64,000 nt of DNA from Clostridium sp. MB40-C1 (GCF_030913655.1 NZ_CP133189.1:1240001-1304000); one strand, 5' to 3'. Positions 1-8,751 are shown, counted from the stretch's first letter. Made by a program: numbers and translations. The notes: generated by a model from the letters alone, not told the origin.

Positions 1-59
1 TAGTAAAATAATTAAATTAACCATATTTCAAATTTCCAATTATCTTTTTCAATTTTCTT

Positions 60-100
60 AAATGCTCGTAAGGCTTGATTTTAGTAGCTTTCGAGCATTT
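60..100. repeat. Imperfectly spaced inverted repeat near the element end
   Basis: AAATGCTCG at 60-68 is answered by CGAGCATTT at 92-100 across a 23-base spacer. There is no clear T-run, so it may be a structural or recombinase-related sequence of the element end rather than a terminator. Confidence 0.4.
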
Positions 101-159
101 TCCCTGTAGGAAGATACTTCACATTTCCTTGCATATTACCTCATGTCTTAGCTGTCAGA

Positions 160-182
160 AGTGGTAAATAAGTAGTAAATTC
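160..182 (+). promoter_or_regulatory. Integrase arm-type repeats (int-proximal end)
   Basis: AAGTAGTAAATTC at 170-182 closely matches the DR-2 site bound by the Tn916 Int N-terminal domain (GAGTAGTAAATTC in the literature). A weaker copy, GTGGTAAAT, directly precedes it at about 161-169. The matching pair lies at 6774-6797 at the other end of the element. Confidence 0.65.
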
Positions 183-192
183 ATTTGTACTA

Positions 193-336
193 CTAAGCAG
201 CAAGACACTCCTGTTGTTTCTCTTTTTCCAAGCGTTTCATCTCTGCCATTGCAGAATCGAATGTAGCGTGTGTGTAATAGTTCAGCGTCATGTTCATATT
301 TGCATGACCCGTAATGTACTGTAATGCTTTCGCAAA
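193..336 (-). pseudogene. int: Tn916-type tyrosine integrase, C-terminal fragment
   Basis: The minus-strand frame ending at TAG 193-195 reads KALQYITGHANMNMTLNYY followed by THATFDSAMAEMK and a charged tail ending QQECLAA. This is the C-terminal end of a tyrosine recombinase: the GHA motif and the catalytic Tyr in the NYYTH segment are present. Homology stops near position 333, and the same frame reaches a stop at 379-381 with no start codon and no recognisable integrase sequence. About 90 percent of the gene, including the arm-binding domain and most catalytic residues, is missing, so it is inactive. The cargo operon begins in the next ~80 bases, so the cargo junction or deletion endpoint lies at 334-415. 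Confidence 0.85.
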
Positions 337-415
337 GGATAATAAATTTTCTTCCTGTGAATTTCTACACCAGATTAGTTACTTTGTATAACTTCCATAT
401 AAACTTCCTCCTTCA

Positions 416-1574
416 TCATTTGTTCTTTTTATTTTTTATCCAGATAAAGCAGATAATCACTCCGATTAAGGCTATCGCTCCCATGGTTATATATGGTAAT
501 TCAATATTGCTTTCATACAGATACCCAGCTAACAAAGGAGCAACAACTTTGCTAAGATTTCCGGCGGTATGGCAAATCTCATCAGTGTTCCTTTGTGCTG
601 ATTGTCAGTTTTTGAAAGGCTTACGTTTAATGTGGGTACTGTAATAGCAGAAGATACCGCGAATAAGCCGAAAACCACCAGCACACTGACAAAACCTGTC
701 GTCAATACCATAGCAAACGCTACCAATGCTTTGCAAAACATGCCTATCAGTATTAGTGGCTTCTCACCGAGTTTTTTTACTAAAGGACCGGTCAAAAAGC
801 CCTGTACTACAATCAAAACACCTGCTAGAGCCATCCAAATAACACCAACTTGCTCAGTGGAAAATCCAAACTTATCTACGACATACAGCCCCGCAATTCC
901 TTGCAAGCCTGTTTGACAGAAATGCACGACGAAAATAAGTATCAAAACCATTCCTGCTGAGCCAAAAACCATACTTTTCAGGTCTGAAAAATCAAAGGGT
1001 TTTCTTTTTTTCGTCTGTCCTGAACGCTCAATTGACTCTGGCAAAAGCGTTAGAATTAGCAGAAAGGCAATAAATGAAATGCCAGCTCCTATAAAGAATG
1101 GGAGTGCAAGCGAATAGCCTGCAAGAATGCCACCCAATAGTGGTCCCATCATTACGCCAACGCTCATTGCAGCTCCAAGTTGACTCATATTCTTGCTTCT
1201 TTCTTCCTCCGAGCTGGAATCTCCGACATATGCCAAAGACGCAACGGACGTAGCAGATGACAAAATACCTGATAAACTGCGAGTGATAAACAGCGTCCAA
1301 AAGGATGAAGCCAAACGAACAGGAACAAGCTGATGGAATATCCTATAATACCAATGCTGATAATCGGTTTTCTACCGATTCGATCGGACAGTGCCCCCCA
1401 AAAAGGCGCACATACTGTTTGTGCCAGCGCATATACGGCAGTGAGCCATCCAAACTCGCGACCGCCTGCACCTAGATTTTCCATGTAAAACGGCATGACC
1501 GGAAGAATTAGGCTATATACTAACGCAATCACAAAAGTCGCAAGCTTTAAAGCGAAAATAGGCTTTTTATCCAT
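416..1574 (-). pseudogene. MFS drug-efflux transporter with two frameshifts
   Basis: The frame begins with MDKKPIFALKLATF at 1574, overlapping the upstream enzyme gene by 8 bases. It contains the MFS motif A region (GALSDRIGRKP) after two predicted membrane segments. Near 1308-1318 one base is missing (probably one G of a GGG), and translation must change frame to continue as LASSFWTLFITRSLSGIL. Near 560-570 a second base is missing (one A). Only after that shift do the last two membrane segments and the lysine-rich tail ending at TGA 416-418 appear. With both corrections the protein is about 386 residues, usual for a 12-TM exporter. As given, the gene is broken. The partner genes suggest drug export. 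Sequencing error cannot be excluded for two single-base losses. Confidence 0.8.
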
Positions 1575-4134
1575 TAATCGTCACCGTTCCCTCCGAACCG
1601 TTCACCGTTATCATTTGTCCACTTTCAATGCTTCTCGTGGCGGTGTGTGTCGCCATAACAGCAGGGATACCATATTCCCGTGCAACAATGCTTGAATGAC
1701 TGAGAGGACCACCAATATCCGTTACAATTGCAATTGCAGAGGCAAACAAGGGTGTCCAAGCGGGAGTTGTAGTAACAGAAACCAATACACTTCCCGGCTG
1801 GAAATTTTCAAAATCTGCCGGACTATTCAGTACACAGGCGCGAGCTGTAACAACACCAGAACTAGTTCCTATACCCCTCAACACGGTTTTTCCATCTTTC
1901 TGTTTCTGTGGTGCATGTGATGTGCCTTTTGCATTCTTCTCAGGTAATTGAGCTGGCGGCACATAACCCTGGTATTTTTTTAGTTCCGTTTTTCGCGCAA
2001 GTATCGCCTTGCTTCTATTGGATAAAGGTATATTTTCGTCTAACTGTACTATGAGTTTTTCCAATTCCGATTTTGTGAGCCAGTAAATATCATCCAGATG
2101 CGAAGTAGCTCCGCCACGTATAAGGCGGGCTGAAATTTCCTGAAACATCCGGCGAATCAGCGGATGCCCCATTCCCATCAAATAAATAGCATTTTCACGC
2201 ATAGGGGCGGTTTCCTGCGCCCAATGGAGCAACTTCAAAAACAGTTTTTTGCGTGAGATACCTATATGTTGTAAAATTTTTTCTTCTGCCTGTTTCCTAC
2301 GCTTTTCAAATGTGGCTTGACGTAAAAAAGGACTTTCCCCTTTTCCTTCCACAAATGTTTTTATGGATTCAAAGGTTGGTGTAAGTGTTTCCTGCGGTGT
2401 GGAATATGCAAAATCAAATTCATAAGCCGTACGACCAAACTCTTTAAAATACTGATTGATTCGATTTTTCCATTCTATCCATACTTCCTGTGAAACTTCG
2501 TCAGGCAGAACTGAGGACATAAAATCTTCCGCTATCTTTGTTGTCGGATTGTTTTGCAGATAAAGGTTGAGGGTGCTATTTTGCTTTACCCATTCCGAGA
2601 GGCTCCACAGGTTCTTTTCCGCTTGCAGAGCAATCGTATCAAATCCAAGCAGGAAAACAGAAGTATCTGTAATACCAGTGCGGCGAGCCGCTCCCTGAAA
2701 TAATTTTGTAAATAATGTTTCGCTGATAGAGGCGGCGGGCAATGTAAGCTGAATCCTTGTGAAATAAATACACGCGGCATAAAATACAGTCTGAATCCCC
2801 TCCATTATCTGATGAGCGTTCAGCATATGCATGGGCTTTTCTTCCCATTGTTTAATCACATCCTCAAATTCTTTTCGTGCCGCTTCCCAGCGTGCAACGC
2901 TGTTCGTGAGCGCCCGGCGCAAAGAGCGGGGCGAAAGGGATTTGACAGCAATCAAAAGTGGCTTTGATTTAGCGGAAAGATAAACATATCCGTTAATAAT
3001 CGTATATGCTCCGTTTTCTGGCAGTAGCTTTTTCGCGCTTTTACCAAACATATCTACCCATAAAAGCGCCGACGCACGGTTGACGATTTCAAGGCCAAGC
3101 GTGGCGAACAAGGGCGTAACAGGATTTGGCAAGTGTTCCGCCAGACTGCCTTTTGTGTATATAACATCCTTTTCCGGTAACGTCCATTCCGGCGGCAGGA
3201 CAGTAATGGGGCGAGCCTGAACAATATACAATTTATCTTTTTCTAGTGCCCACTCAACATCCATAGGCATTTGATAATACTTCTCAATTTTCTTCCCAAG
3301 CTGTGTCAACCGCATGACTTGATTGCGGGTAAGAGCATGTTTTTTCCTCAACCGTTCAGGAACTGGGATTTCTTCCGTTCCATCTGAGGTGCGAACCGTC
3401 ATAATCTCTTTGTTTGCTACTTCATACGATACAATTCGTTCGGCGTTTTTATTTACAACGATTGTATCAGGGGTGACTAAGCTGGAAACCACCGATTCGC
3501 CAAGTCCCCACGCGGCGTTAATAATCATTTCGCTACGTCTGCCATTGATAGGGTTTAGCGTAAACATAACGCCGGACGCATCGGAAAACGCAAGCTTTTG
3601 TACTACAACAGCAAGCGCGACAATCTCCTGCTTTATATCATTCTTCACGCGGTAAGCAATAGCGCGAGCTGTCCACAGGGAAGCCCAGCACCGCTTTACA
3701 GCGGCAAGGACTTCATTTTCACCTTGTATGTTAAGATAGGTTTCCTGCTGGCCCGCAAAAGAAGCGTCGGGCAAATCCTCGGCGGTTGCGGAGGAACGGA
3801 CAGCTACCGCGATGTTCCCTAATCCGGCATAAGCGGTTTTAATTGCCGCCGACACTTCCTGCGGCATTTTTCCATTATGGAAAAGCATCCCAATCTGTGT
3901 AGAAACATCTTCAAGCTGGCTGGTATTGTTGGAATCAATACCGTCCAGCAACTTATTAATGTGAGGCTGAATACGGTTCATCTCAACAAAACTCTGGTAT
4001 GAAGCAGTCGTAACATGAAAGCCGTTTGGCACAGGGATGCCCGCTGTCATAAGTTTTGATAAAGACATACCTTTTCCGCCGACCATTTCAAGGGTTGCCT
4101 GTTTATGCGCCAAGGGTAGGATATAATAAATCAT
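1567..4134 (-). CDS. Rifampicin phosphotransferase / PEP synthase-like enzyme
   Basis: This 855-residue protein has the three-part layout of antibiotic dikinases. An ATP-grasp PPDK_N domain occupies about 1-315 (VGGKGMSLSKLM near the start, AVRSSATAEDLPDASFAGQQ, and EWALEKDKLYIVQARPI at its end). A long helical substrate domain follows, then a phosphohistidine swivel domain with GGPLSHSSIVAREYGIPAV. The predicted phosphoryl-carrying His is residue 813, 42 from the end, the same distance as His825 in the 867-residue Listeria RPH. The swivel motif (PLSHSS) is more PEP-synthase-like than the LMTHGA of classical RPH, so rifamycin as substrate is an inference. ATG has GGAGGTG 8 bases upstream and overlaps the TetR gene stop as ATGA; the stop overlaps the MFS start. 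Base use is richer in GC than the host genes, fitting transfer. Confidence 0.75.
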   Translation of the reverse strand: MIYYILPLAHKQATLEMVGGKGMSLSKLMTAGIPVPNGFHVTTASYQSFVEMNRIQPHINKLLDGIDSNNTSQLEDVSTQIGMLFHNGKMPQEVSAAIKTAYAGLGNIAVAVRSSATAEDLPDASFAGQQETYLNIQGENEVLAAVKRCWASLWTARAIAYRVKNDIKQEIVALAVVVQKLAFSDASGVMFTLNPINGRRSEMIINAAWGLGESVVSSLVTPDTIVVNKNAERIVSYEVANKEIMTVRTSDGTEEIPVPERLRKKHALTRNQVMRLTQLGKKIEKYYQMPMDVEWALEKDKLYIVQARPITVLPPEWTLPEKDVIYTKGSLAEHLPNPVTPLFATLGLEIVNRASALLWVDMFGKSAKKLLPENGAYTIINGYVYLSAKSKPLLIAVKSLSPRSLRRALTNSVARWEAARKEFEDVIKQWEEKPMHMLNAHQIMEGIQTVFYAACIYFTRIQLTLPAASISETLFTKLFQGAARRTGITDTSVFLLGFDTIALQAEKNLWSLSEWVKQNSTLNLYLQNNPTTKIAEDFMSSVLPDEVSQEVWIEWKNRINQYFKEFGRTAYEFDFAYSTPQETLTPTFESIKTFVEGKGESPFLRQATFEKRRKQAEEKILQHIGISRKKLFLKLLHWAQETAPMRENAIYLMGMGHPLIRRMFQEISARLIRGGATSHLDDIYWLTKSELEKLIVQLDENIPLSNRSKAILARKTELKKYQGYVPPAQLPEKNAKGTSHAPQKQKDGKTVLRGIGTSSGVVTARACVLNSPADFENFQPGSVLVSVTTTPAWTPLFASAIAIVTDIGGPLSHSSIVAREYGIPAVMATHTATRSIESGQMITVNGSEGTVTING

Positions 4135-4742
4135 AATAATTCACCTCCATCATTCATAATTCCGTGTAGAAATATATTCATTGTTTCATCAAGCATTTTT
4201 TCCGAACTGGCTGATGGTCGGGATGTGTAGATGATTGCTATAACGGAGTTAATTAACAAACGCGCCATAAGATCGGCATTTGTTTTACGAAAGATGCCTG
4301 CGGTCACTCCATTTTCAATCACAGATTTTATAATATCCTGATATGCGTAACGCGCAGCTTTCAGCCGCTTTCGATATTCTTCTTCTAAGTAGTCAGATTC
4401 TGTATTTAACCACATCAGCACAGTTCTATACTGCTTTGGTACTCCAAGATGATTCAGCATGATTTTTCTAAGGCACTGTTCCGGCGAAGATTCATCAGCA
4501 ATAATTCTATGAACCTTTTGAATTGTTTCTTCTATTTTTTTCTCAACTGCGTATACAATAATCTCGTCTTTCGTTTTGAAAAAATCATACAGACTGGACT
4601 TTCCCATGTTTGCTAAAACCGCGATTTCCCGCATTGATGTTTTTTGGAATCCATTTTTCTCTATGAGCCGCAAAGCAACACCGATTATTTCTTCTCGGCG
4701 CGCTGCTTGTTGTTCGGGTGTAAGCATAATTCCTTTTGGCAT
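4131..4742 (-). CDS. TetR/AcrR family repressor of the cargo operon
   Basis: The protein has about 203 residues. An N-terminal HTH (about residues 10-60: REEIIGVALRLIEKNGFQ, then TSMREIAVLANMGKSSLYDF FKTKDEI split by the usual Y-F-K pattern) matches TetR family DNA binding. The rest is a helical ligand domain I cannot assign to a drug. The start MPKGIM at 4742 is chosen because GGGAGGT lies 9 bases upstream; an in-frame ATG 27 bases earlier has no such site and would overlap an operator. It is first in a three-gene overlapping operon with the RPH-like enzyme and the MFS pump. Two palindromes in its promoter suggest autorepression of the whole operon, relieved by a drug. Confidence 0.85.
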   Translation of the reverse strand: MPKGIMLTPEQQAARREEIIGVALRLIEKNGFQKTSMREIAVLANMGKSSLYDFFKTKDEIIVYAVEKKIEETIQKVHRIIADESSPEQCLRKIMLNHLGVPKQYRTVLMWLNTESDYLEEEYRKRLKAARYAYQDIIKSVIENGVTAGIFRKTNADLMARLLINSVIAIIYTSRPSASSEKMLDETMNIFLHGIMNDGGELL

Positions 4743-4760
4743 GTGATGGTACCTCCCTGT

Positions 4761-4822
4761 AGCGACCAATGGTCGTTTCTTGTTTCGCTTTTATTATATA
4801 GCGATCGTTGGTCGCTTGTCAA
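4761..4822 (-). promoter_or_regulatory. Cargo promoter with twin TetR-type operators
   Basis: On the minus strand TTGACA (4817-4822) and TATAAT (4793-4798) are 18 bases apart. An imperfect palindrome, GCGATCGTTGGTCGC (4801-4815), fills the spacer. A perfect one, CGACCAATGGTCG (4763-4775), lies downstream of the expected start point. The two 18-base boxes, 4800-4817 and 4761-4778, align with each other, with centres 39 bases apart. This is seen in the sequence; binding by the adjacent TetR protein is inferred. Confidence 0.75.
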
Positions 4823-4911
4823 GACTAATTTTTTATAGAAGAATATCTATTAACTATCAATATTAAGTTTTCAACACACAGCATATAGTATGTGTCTTAA
4901 ATCAAAACTAA

Positions 4912-5798
4912 CTATTTTATAATCTTCCAGCTGTTACCGCTTTTTTCTAATACCAAATCGAATTGCGACACCTGTGTCGCTTTGGTCTGCTGGTCGAGAT
5001 ATTTCACTGACAGCGATACCGTAACTTGATTATCCTTGCGGTTGTAAATAGGATTTACCAGTTCCGCAAATACATAATCTTTGCCGATAGGTTTCAAGAC
5101 ACTCTCATTCACATAGTAAGACAGTTCATTCATTGTTGAAGTAGGATAGAGCTTAAAGAATGTAGTCAAAAAATCATTAATTTCATTCGTCATAATAGAA
5201 TCCACCGTTCCATCATTTTCAATCGGAACTGGCTTATAGTCGGATTTTTAATGAGCACCATATTTCCAGCTTCATCTACATAGACCGTCGCTTCATAAGC
5301 AGATTGAATGGTCTTTTTATTATCGCCCTCTGTAATGAGCTGGTCTACACTGTAAGTAACACTAAACTCATTGTCGTCAGCAGGTTCAACCGTCCATATT
5401 TGAAAACCTCTAACAGAAGACGATACAGGAACATCCTTACGGACTGTATCGACATTGAGAGCTTGAAGCTCATCTGTAAGATAGCCTTTGAGATTTTCCA
5501 TGCGGTTATCAATGGATTTATCGTTTAGCTCCCATGAATAATAGACTTTCGCAAAGTTCTCTACAAAATTTTCTACATTGTGAGTATCAACGTATTCTTT
5601 TTCTATGAGTTTCATTTCATGTACGGTGTGAATGTCTATTGCTGTAAAATGCTTGTATATCGCAAAACTAAAACTAAGTGTAAGAAGTACCCATAAGGCA
5701 ATCACAATCTTTTTACGAGGATTGACTTTATAGACACGAGGTTTCTTTTCCTTTGGTGTCTGTTTTTCTTCATTTTGACTTTTTCTAAATTTCATCAT
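4912..5798 (-). pseudogene. tcpC: TcpC (Tn916 Orf13), VirB8-like conjugation protein, frameshifted
   Basis: The N-terminal part reads as a lysine-rich cytoplasmic stretch, then one membrane segment (KIVIALWVLLTLSFSFAIY, about residues 29-47), then the extracellular domain typical of Tn916 Orf13/TcpC. Near 5230-5240 one base is lost: after KNPT the frame runs into junk and stops, while the true continuation (KPVPIENDGTVDSIMTNE and on to SGNSWKIIK) is in the next frame down to 4912. Corrected length is about 300 residues, near the family norm. TcpC is needed for efficient conjugation in related clostridial plasmids. The break, together with loss of the other transfer genes, marks the module as dead. 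Confidence 0.85.
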
Positions 5799-5813
5799 TG
5801 AATCTTCCTTTCT

Positions 5814-6638
5814 TTACTTTTTGATTCGTCCTGCTCCAACTAAATGTTGTTGCCAGTAGGAGCTAGTAAGGTCGGCATAACCGATTGGGTCACCTGCATG
5901 GTACATTTGATAATTTCCTAAATAAATTCCAACATGCGTAATATAGGAACCAGCATTATATGTGGAATGGAAAAATACGAGGTCGCCTGCTTGTGCTTAT
6001 GAAAGTGGGATATGTTGTGTCACATCATACTGTTGTTGTGCAGTTCGTGGTAGTTCAATTCCAGCTCGCATGAGAATAGTATTAAAGAGCTTTGTAATCG
6101 CTCTTTTTGACATACCATCAAAGGATGGAATCATACTTAAAATAAAGCTCACAGGTAAAAACATGGCATAGATGATAAAAAGCACCTGCGAGAAAATCAT
6201 TATCCCTGTTAAAAGGAATACGAATATTGAAATACCAATGTTGAAGACAAAGAGGAAAAAGACTGTACCCAAGCGGTTGATAGTCTTTGTGATGGTTAGA
6301 TTGGTATTGTTTCTGTCCTCAATGACGATTTTTTCTCTATCTTCACCATTATTATTGTCTGGGCTAGTTGAGAGCAGGCTTTCCACACGGTCAGTGCCAA
6401 TGGAATCAATGTCAGAATTGTTGTATTGAAGCAGTAACCATGGTTGTTGAACCTGTATTGAAAACAGGCTATCTCTGATTAAGTCCACGCTGTCTTTGCC
6501 TTTGCTGTCGGAGTTTGGCATGACTATTTTTGTACCCAGTGACAAACTGGCATTACTAATGTCTGATGAAAAGTCATTTGTTTTTTCGGTATAGTCGGGA
6601 GCATAAGCTTTCTCGGTTTTCTGTTTTCGTAGTATCAC
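5814..6638 (-). pseudogene. Fusion of Tn916 orf15 and orf14 remnants with internal stop
   Basis: One reading frame runs from GTG 6638 to TAA 5814-5816, interrupted only by TAA at 5997-5999. The first part (to about ...KLFNTILMRAGI) is an internal piece of Orf15, the polytopic VirB6-like protein, with three membrane segments. Within the phrase RAGIELPRTAQQQYD it changes into Orf14, the NlpC/P60 cell-wall hydrolase, whose C-terminus follows (QAGDLVFFHSTYNAG, THVGIYLG, GAGRIKK). The catalytic Cys part of Orf14 and both ends of Orf15 are lost. The stop replaces what is normally a Glu codon before AQAGD. A deletion by short homology around AGI followed by a nonsense change explains it. No activity is expected. 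Confidence 0.8.
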
Positions 6639-6663
6639 GTCCTTTCAAAATTGGGTAAAAAAA

Positions 6664-6689
6664 TAGACACCTCATTTTTGAAGTGTCTA
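6664..6689 (-). terminator. Hairpin with T-run upstream of the orf15 remnant
   Basis: TAGACACTTCA pairs with TGAGGTGTCTA (one mismatch) on the minus strand and is followed by TATTTTTTTACC. It would stop leftward transcripts entering from the element's left end. Confidence 0.55.
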
Positions 6690-6773
6690 CCTTTCACGTA
6701 TTCAATTTTATATTGGAAGTATCTTTGTTTCTTCATTTATCAAGGGTAAATCGTCGTATCAAAGCTCATTCAT

Positions 6774-6797
6774 AAGTAGTAAATTAGTAGTAAATTG
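6774..6797 (+). promoter_or_regulatory. Integrase arm-type repeats (left end of Tn916 type)
   Basis: AAGTAGTAAATT is followed at once by AGTAGTAAATTG, two tandem copies of the Int arm-binding motif, next to sequence resembling the Tn916 left end. They mirror the pair at 160-182. Confidence 0.65.
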
Positions 6798-6961
6798 ATT
6801 GGTTTTGCCCTTGATAAAGTGTGATAAGTCCAGTGTTTATGCGGATAACTAGATTTTCATGTTATTTTTAGGATAAATAGATTATTGGCTTTAGAGGAAT
6901 TCCTAAACTTTATCTAAAATTTAGTTAGTGAACCAAAACCTCAATAATTGTACATAAAAAG

Positions 6962-7011
6962 AATTAATAGGTTCATTTGGATAACATATTAACCAAATGA
7001 ACCTATTAATT
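6962..7011. terminator. Bidirectional terminator-like hairpin
   Basis: The arms AATTAATAGGTTCATTTGG and its complement are perfect over 19 bases. TTTTAA follows on plus and CTTTTTAT follows on minus. It has no adjacent intact gene to serve on the left side. Confidence 0.6.
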
Positions 7012-7262
7012 TTAAAAGTGAGAATATATTTTACTAAAGCTAGGTTATGTCTTTGTAAGTTGGTGACTTAGTATAATTTTAAAAATAATTATAAATAAAG
7101 AAGTTTTAAAAGAATGCTATTTTTACATTCGTTTAAAACACATCCTAAAAATAAAATTATTTGGCATAAGATGCAAGTGAAAAAGTTGGTATAATTATTG
7201 CTAAAGTATTTTATGGTGATAATACTAATAATAAATTGGCAACAAGGGAAAGGTGATAGGAT

Positions 7263-8435
7263 ATGATTTATAATTTTGATGAAGTAATTAATAGAAAAGG
7301 AACCAATTGTGCAAAATATGATGAGCGTATAAAAAAATTTGGAACAGATGATGTAATTCCATTATGGATAGCAGACATGGATTTTGCCACAGCTAAACCA
7401 ATTACTGATGCTATGAAACAAAAAGTTGAAGAAGGCATATTTGGATATGTTTCAAGGCCTGATGAATATTTTGATTCTTTATGCAAATGGCAAAAAAAGA
7501 GAAACAACTGGGAAATTGATAAAGAACTTTTAAGTTTTAGTGTTGGAGTAGTACCATCTCTTGCTGCTCTTATAAGACAGTTAAGTGAAATTGGTGATGA
7601 AATTTTAATTCAAACACCAGTATATCCTGAATTTTATGATATAGTAGAAGCTGCAGATAGAAAAGTTTTAGTAAGCCGTCTTATGGAGAAGGATGGAGTA
7701 TGGAAAATTGATTATACCGACTTTGAGAACAAATTAAAAAGACATCCAAAAGCTTTTATTCTTTGTAATCCACAAAATCCAATTGGACATCCATGGTCAA
7801 AAGAAGAACTTACAAAGATGGGTGAGTTATGTATTAAATATGGGGTAACAGTAATTTCAGATGAAATCCATGCTGATTTAATGCTATGGGGAAATAAACA
7901 TATTCCTATGGCGAGCATTTCAAAGGAATTTGCAGCCAACACTATTACTTGTACGGCTATCAGTAAAACTTTTAATTTAGCAGGATTACAGGCTTCTACT
8001 GTTATTTTTAATAATCAAGATGAAAAAGCAAAATTTGAAAAGCTATGGCATAGTTTTGAAATTCATAGAAACAACAGTTTTAGCCTTGTGGCTTCTATCG
8101 CTGCTTATAATGAGGGAGAAGAGTGGCTTGAACAGTTGATAAAATATTTAGAGGAAAACATGAAATTTATTCATGACTATTGTGAAAAATACATTTCAAA
8201 GATTAAAGCTAATATACCTGAATGTACTTATTTAGTGTGGCTTGACTGTCGTGAGTTGGGTCTTACAGATGAAGATTTAAATGAATTTATGATTAAAAAA
8301 GCTAAAGTTGGATTAAATGCTGGTAATGGGTTTGATAGAGAGTTAACAGGATTTATGAGATTGAATGCAGCATGTCCACGTTCTATTCTTGAAAAAGCTC
8401 TTAATCAGTTAAGAGATGCAGTTAATAATTTATAA
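7263..8435 (+). CDS. patB: PatB/MalY-type PLP-dependent C-S lyase (aminotransferase fold)
   Basis: The 390-residue fold-type I PLP enzyme matches the family length. The N-terminal signature (MIYNFDEVINRKGTNCAKYD, then PLWIADMDF) is diagnostic for the MalY/PatB group, which cleaves cystathionine or cysteine to pyruvate, ammonia and a thiol. The internal aldimine Lys is K235 in ISKTFNLAG, the PLP-ring Asp is D200 in ISDEIH, and NPQNPIG near 170 and the RLN...R region near the end bind phosphate and substrate carboxylate. The start has AAAGGTGAT 6-7 bases upstream. It is a single gene with a leader after the element junction. Whether it works in methionine synthesis or sulfur scavenging is not shown. 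Confidence 0.85.
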   Translation: MIYNFDEVINRKGTNCAKYDERIKKFGTDDVIPLWIADMDFATAKPITDAMKQKVEEGIFGYVSRPDEYFDSLCKWQKKRNNWEIDKELLSFSVGVVPSLAALIRQLSEIGDEILIQTPVYPEFYDIVEAADRKVLVSRLMEKDGVWKIDYTDFENKLKRHPKAFILCNPQNPIGHPWSKEELTKMGELCIKYGVTVISDEIHADLMLWGNKHIPMASISKEFAANTITCTAISKTFNLAGLQASTVIFNNQDEKAKFEKLWHSFEIHRNNSFSLVASIAAYNEGEEWLEQLIKYLEENMKFIHDYCEKYISKIKANIPECTYLVWLDCRELGLTDEDLNEFMIKKAKVGLNAGNGFDRELTGFMRLNAACPRSILEKALNQLRDAVNNL

Positions 8436-8502
8436 TAACAATAAAAGCTTTTAAAAAAATAATCAATAAATAAAATTTTTAATTAAAGAGAGGAGAAATA
8501 AA

Positions 8503-8751
8503 ATGAGTTTTATTATGTATGGAAGTGAGTTATGCGAAGATACTATGGGGGCAAAGAAATTATTTGAAGAAAATAAAATTGAATATGTTTTTAAAGACAT
8601 TACAAAAGAATTATCAAATTTAAAAGAATTTTTAGCTATAAGAGACACTAATTCTTGTTATAGTAAAATAAGAGAAGAACATGGAATTGGTATGCCATGT
8701 ATTGTAAAAGAAGATGGAAGTATAACTTTAGAGCCTAAAGATGTACTTTAA
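8503..8751 (+). CDS. Glutaredoxin-like small redox protein
   Basis: This 82-residue protein has a thioredoxin-fold pattern: beta strand, then GSELCEDT with a single reactive Cys at 11 (monothiol-like CxxT in place of CxxC), then KKLFEENKIEYVFKDI and a cis-Pro region GIGMPCI. Length and layout fit clostridial glutaredoxin-related proteins. It follows patB by 67 bases and has a GGAG site. A redox role with the C-S lyase (cysteine metabolism) is only suggested by position. A second Cys at MPC could pair with C11. Confidence 0.7.
   Translation: MSFIMYGSELCEDTMGAKKLFEENKIEYVFKDITKELSNLKEFLAIRDTNSCYSKIREEHGIGMPCIVKEDGSITLEPKDVL

Larger units (their letters stand above)
1..6870. mobile_element. Decayed Tn916-family conjugative element with a replaced cargo region
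   Basis: Read on the minus strand, the order is orf15 fragment, orf14 fragment, orf13 (tcpC), a resistance-type operon, then the integrase 3' end. This is the Tn916 order with the tet(M) region replaced. The stretch at about 6744-6766 resembles the Tn916 left-end sequence known from circle-junction work (from memory), and AAGTAGTAAATT-type integrase arm repeats lie at both ends (160-182, 6774-6797). Genes equivalent to orf16-orf24 and nearly all of int, xis and the regulatory genes are absent, so the element should not self-transfer. Exact outer boundaries cannot be fixed without an empty site; the left one may lie before base 1 and the right one is estimated at 6845-6875. Confidence 0.85.
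6690..7262. other. Gene-free: element end, host junction and a strong hairpin
   Basis: This stretch holds the Tn916-type left end with its arm repeats, an unresolved junction near 6845-6875, and a 19-base perfect inverted repeat (6962-6980 with 6993-7011, 12-base loop). Followed by T-rich sequence on both sides, that hairpin is probably a terminator for a gene lost or displaced by the element. I see no coding potential. The patB leader starts near 7190. Confidence 0.5.

Noticed and set aside
324-916. Plus-strand open frames over the MFS pseudogene
   Set aside because: They are shadows of the minus-strand transporter; no ribosome sites and no domain features.
1028-1300. Alternative minus-strand frame inside the MFS gene
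   Set aside because: It overlaps the better frame that carries membrane segments; it arises from the same DNA in another frame.
7263-8435. Annotation of the PLP enzyme as an ordinary class I aminotransferase
   Set aside because: The N-terminal signature NFDEVINRKGT and PLWIADMDF is specific for MalY/PatB lyases.
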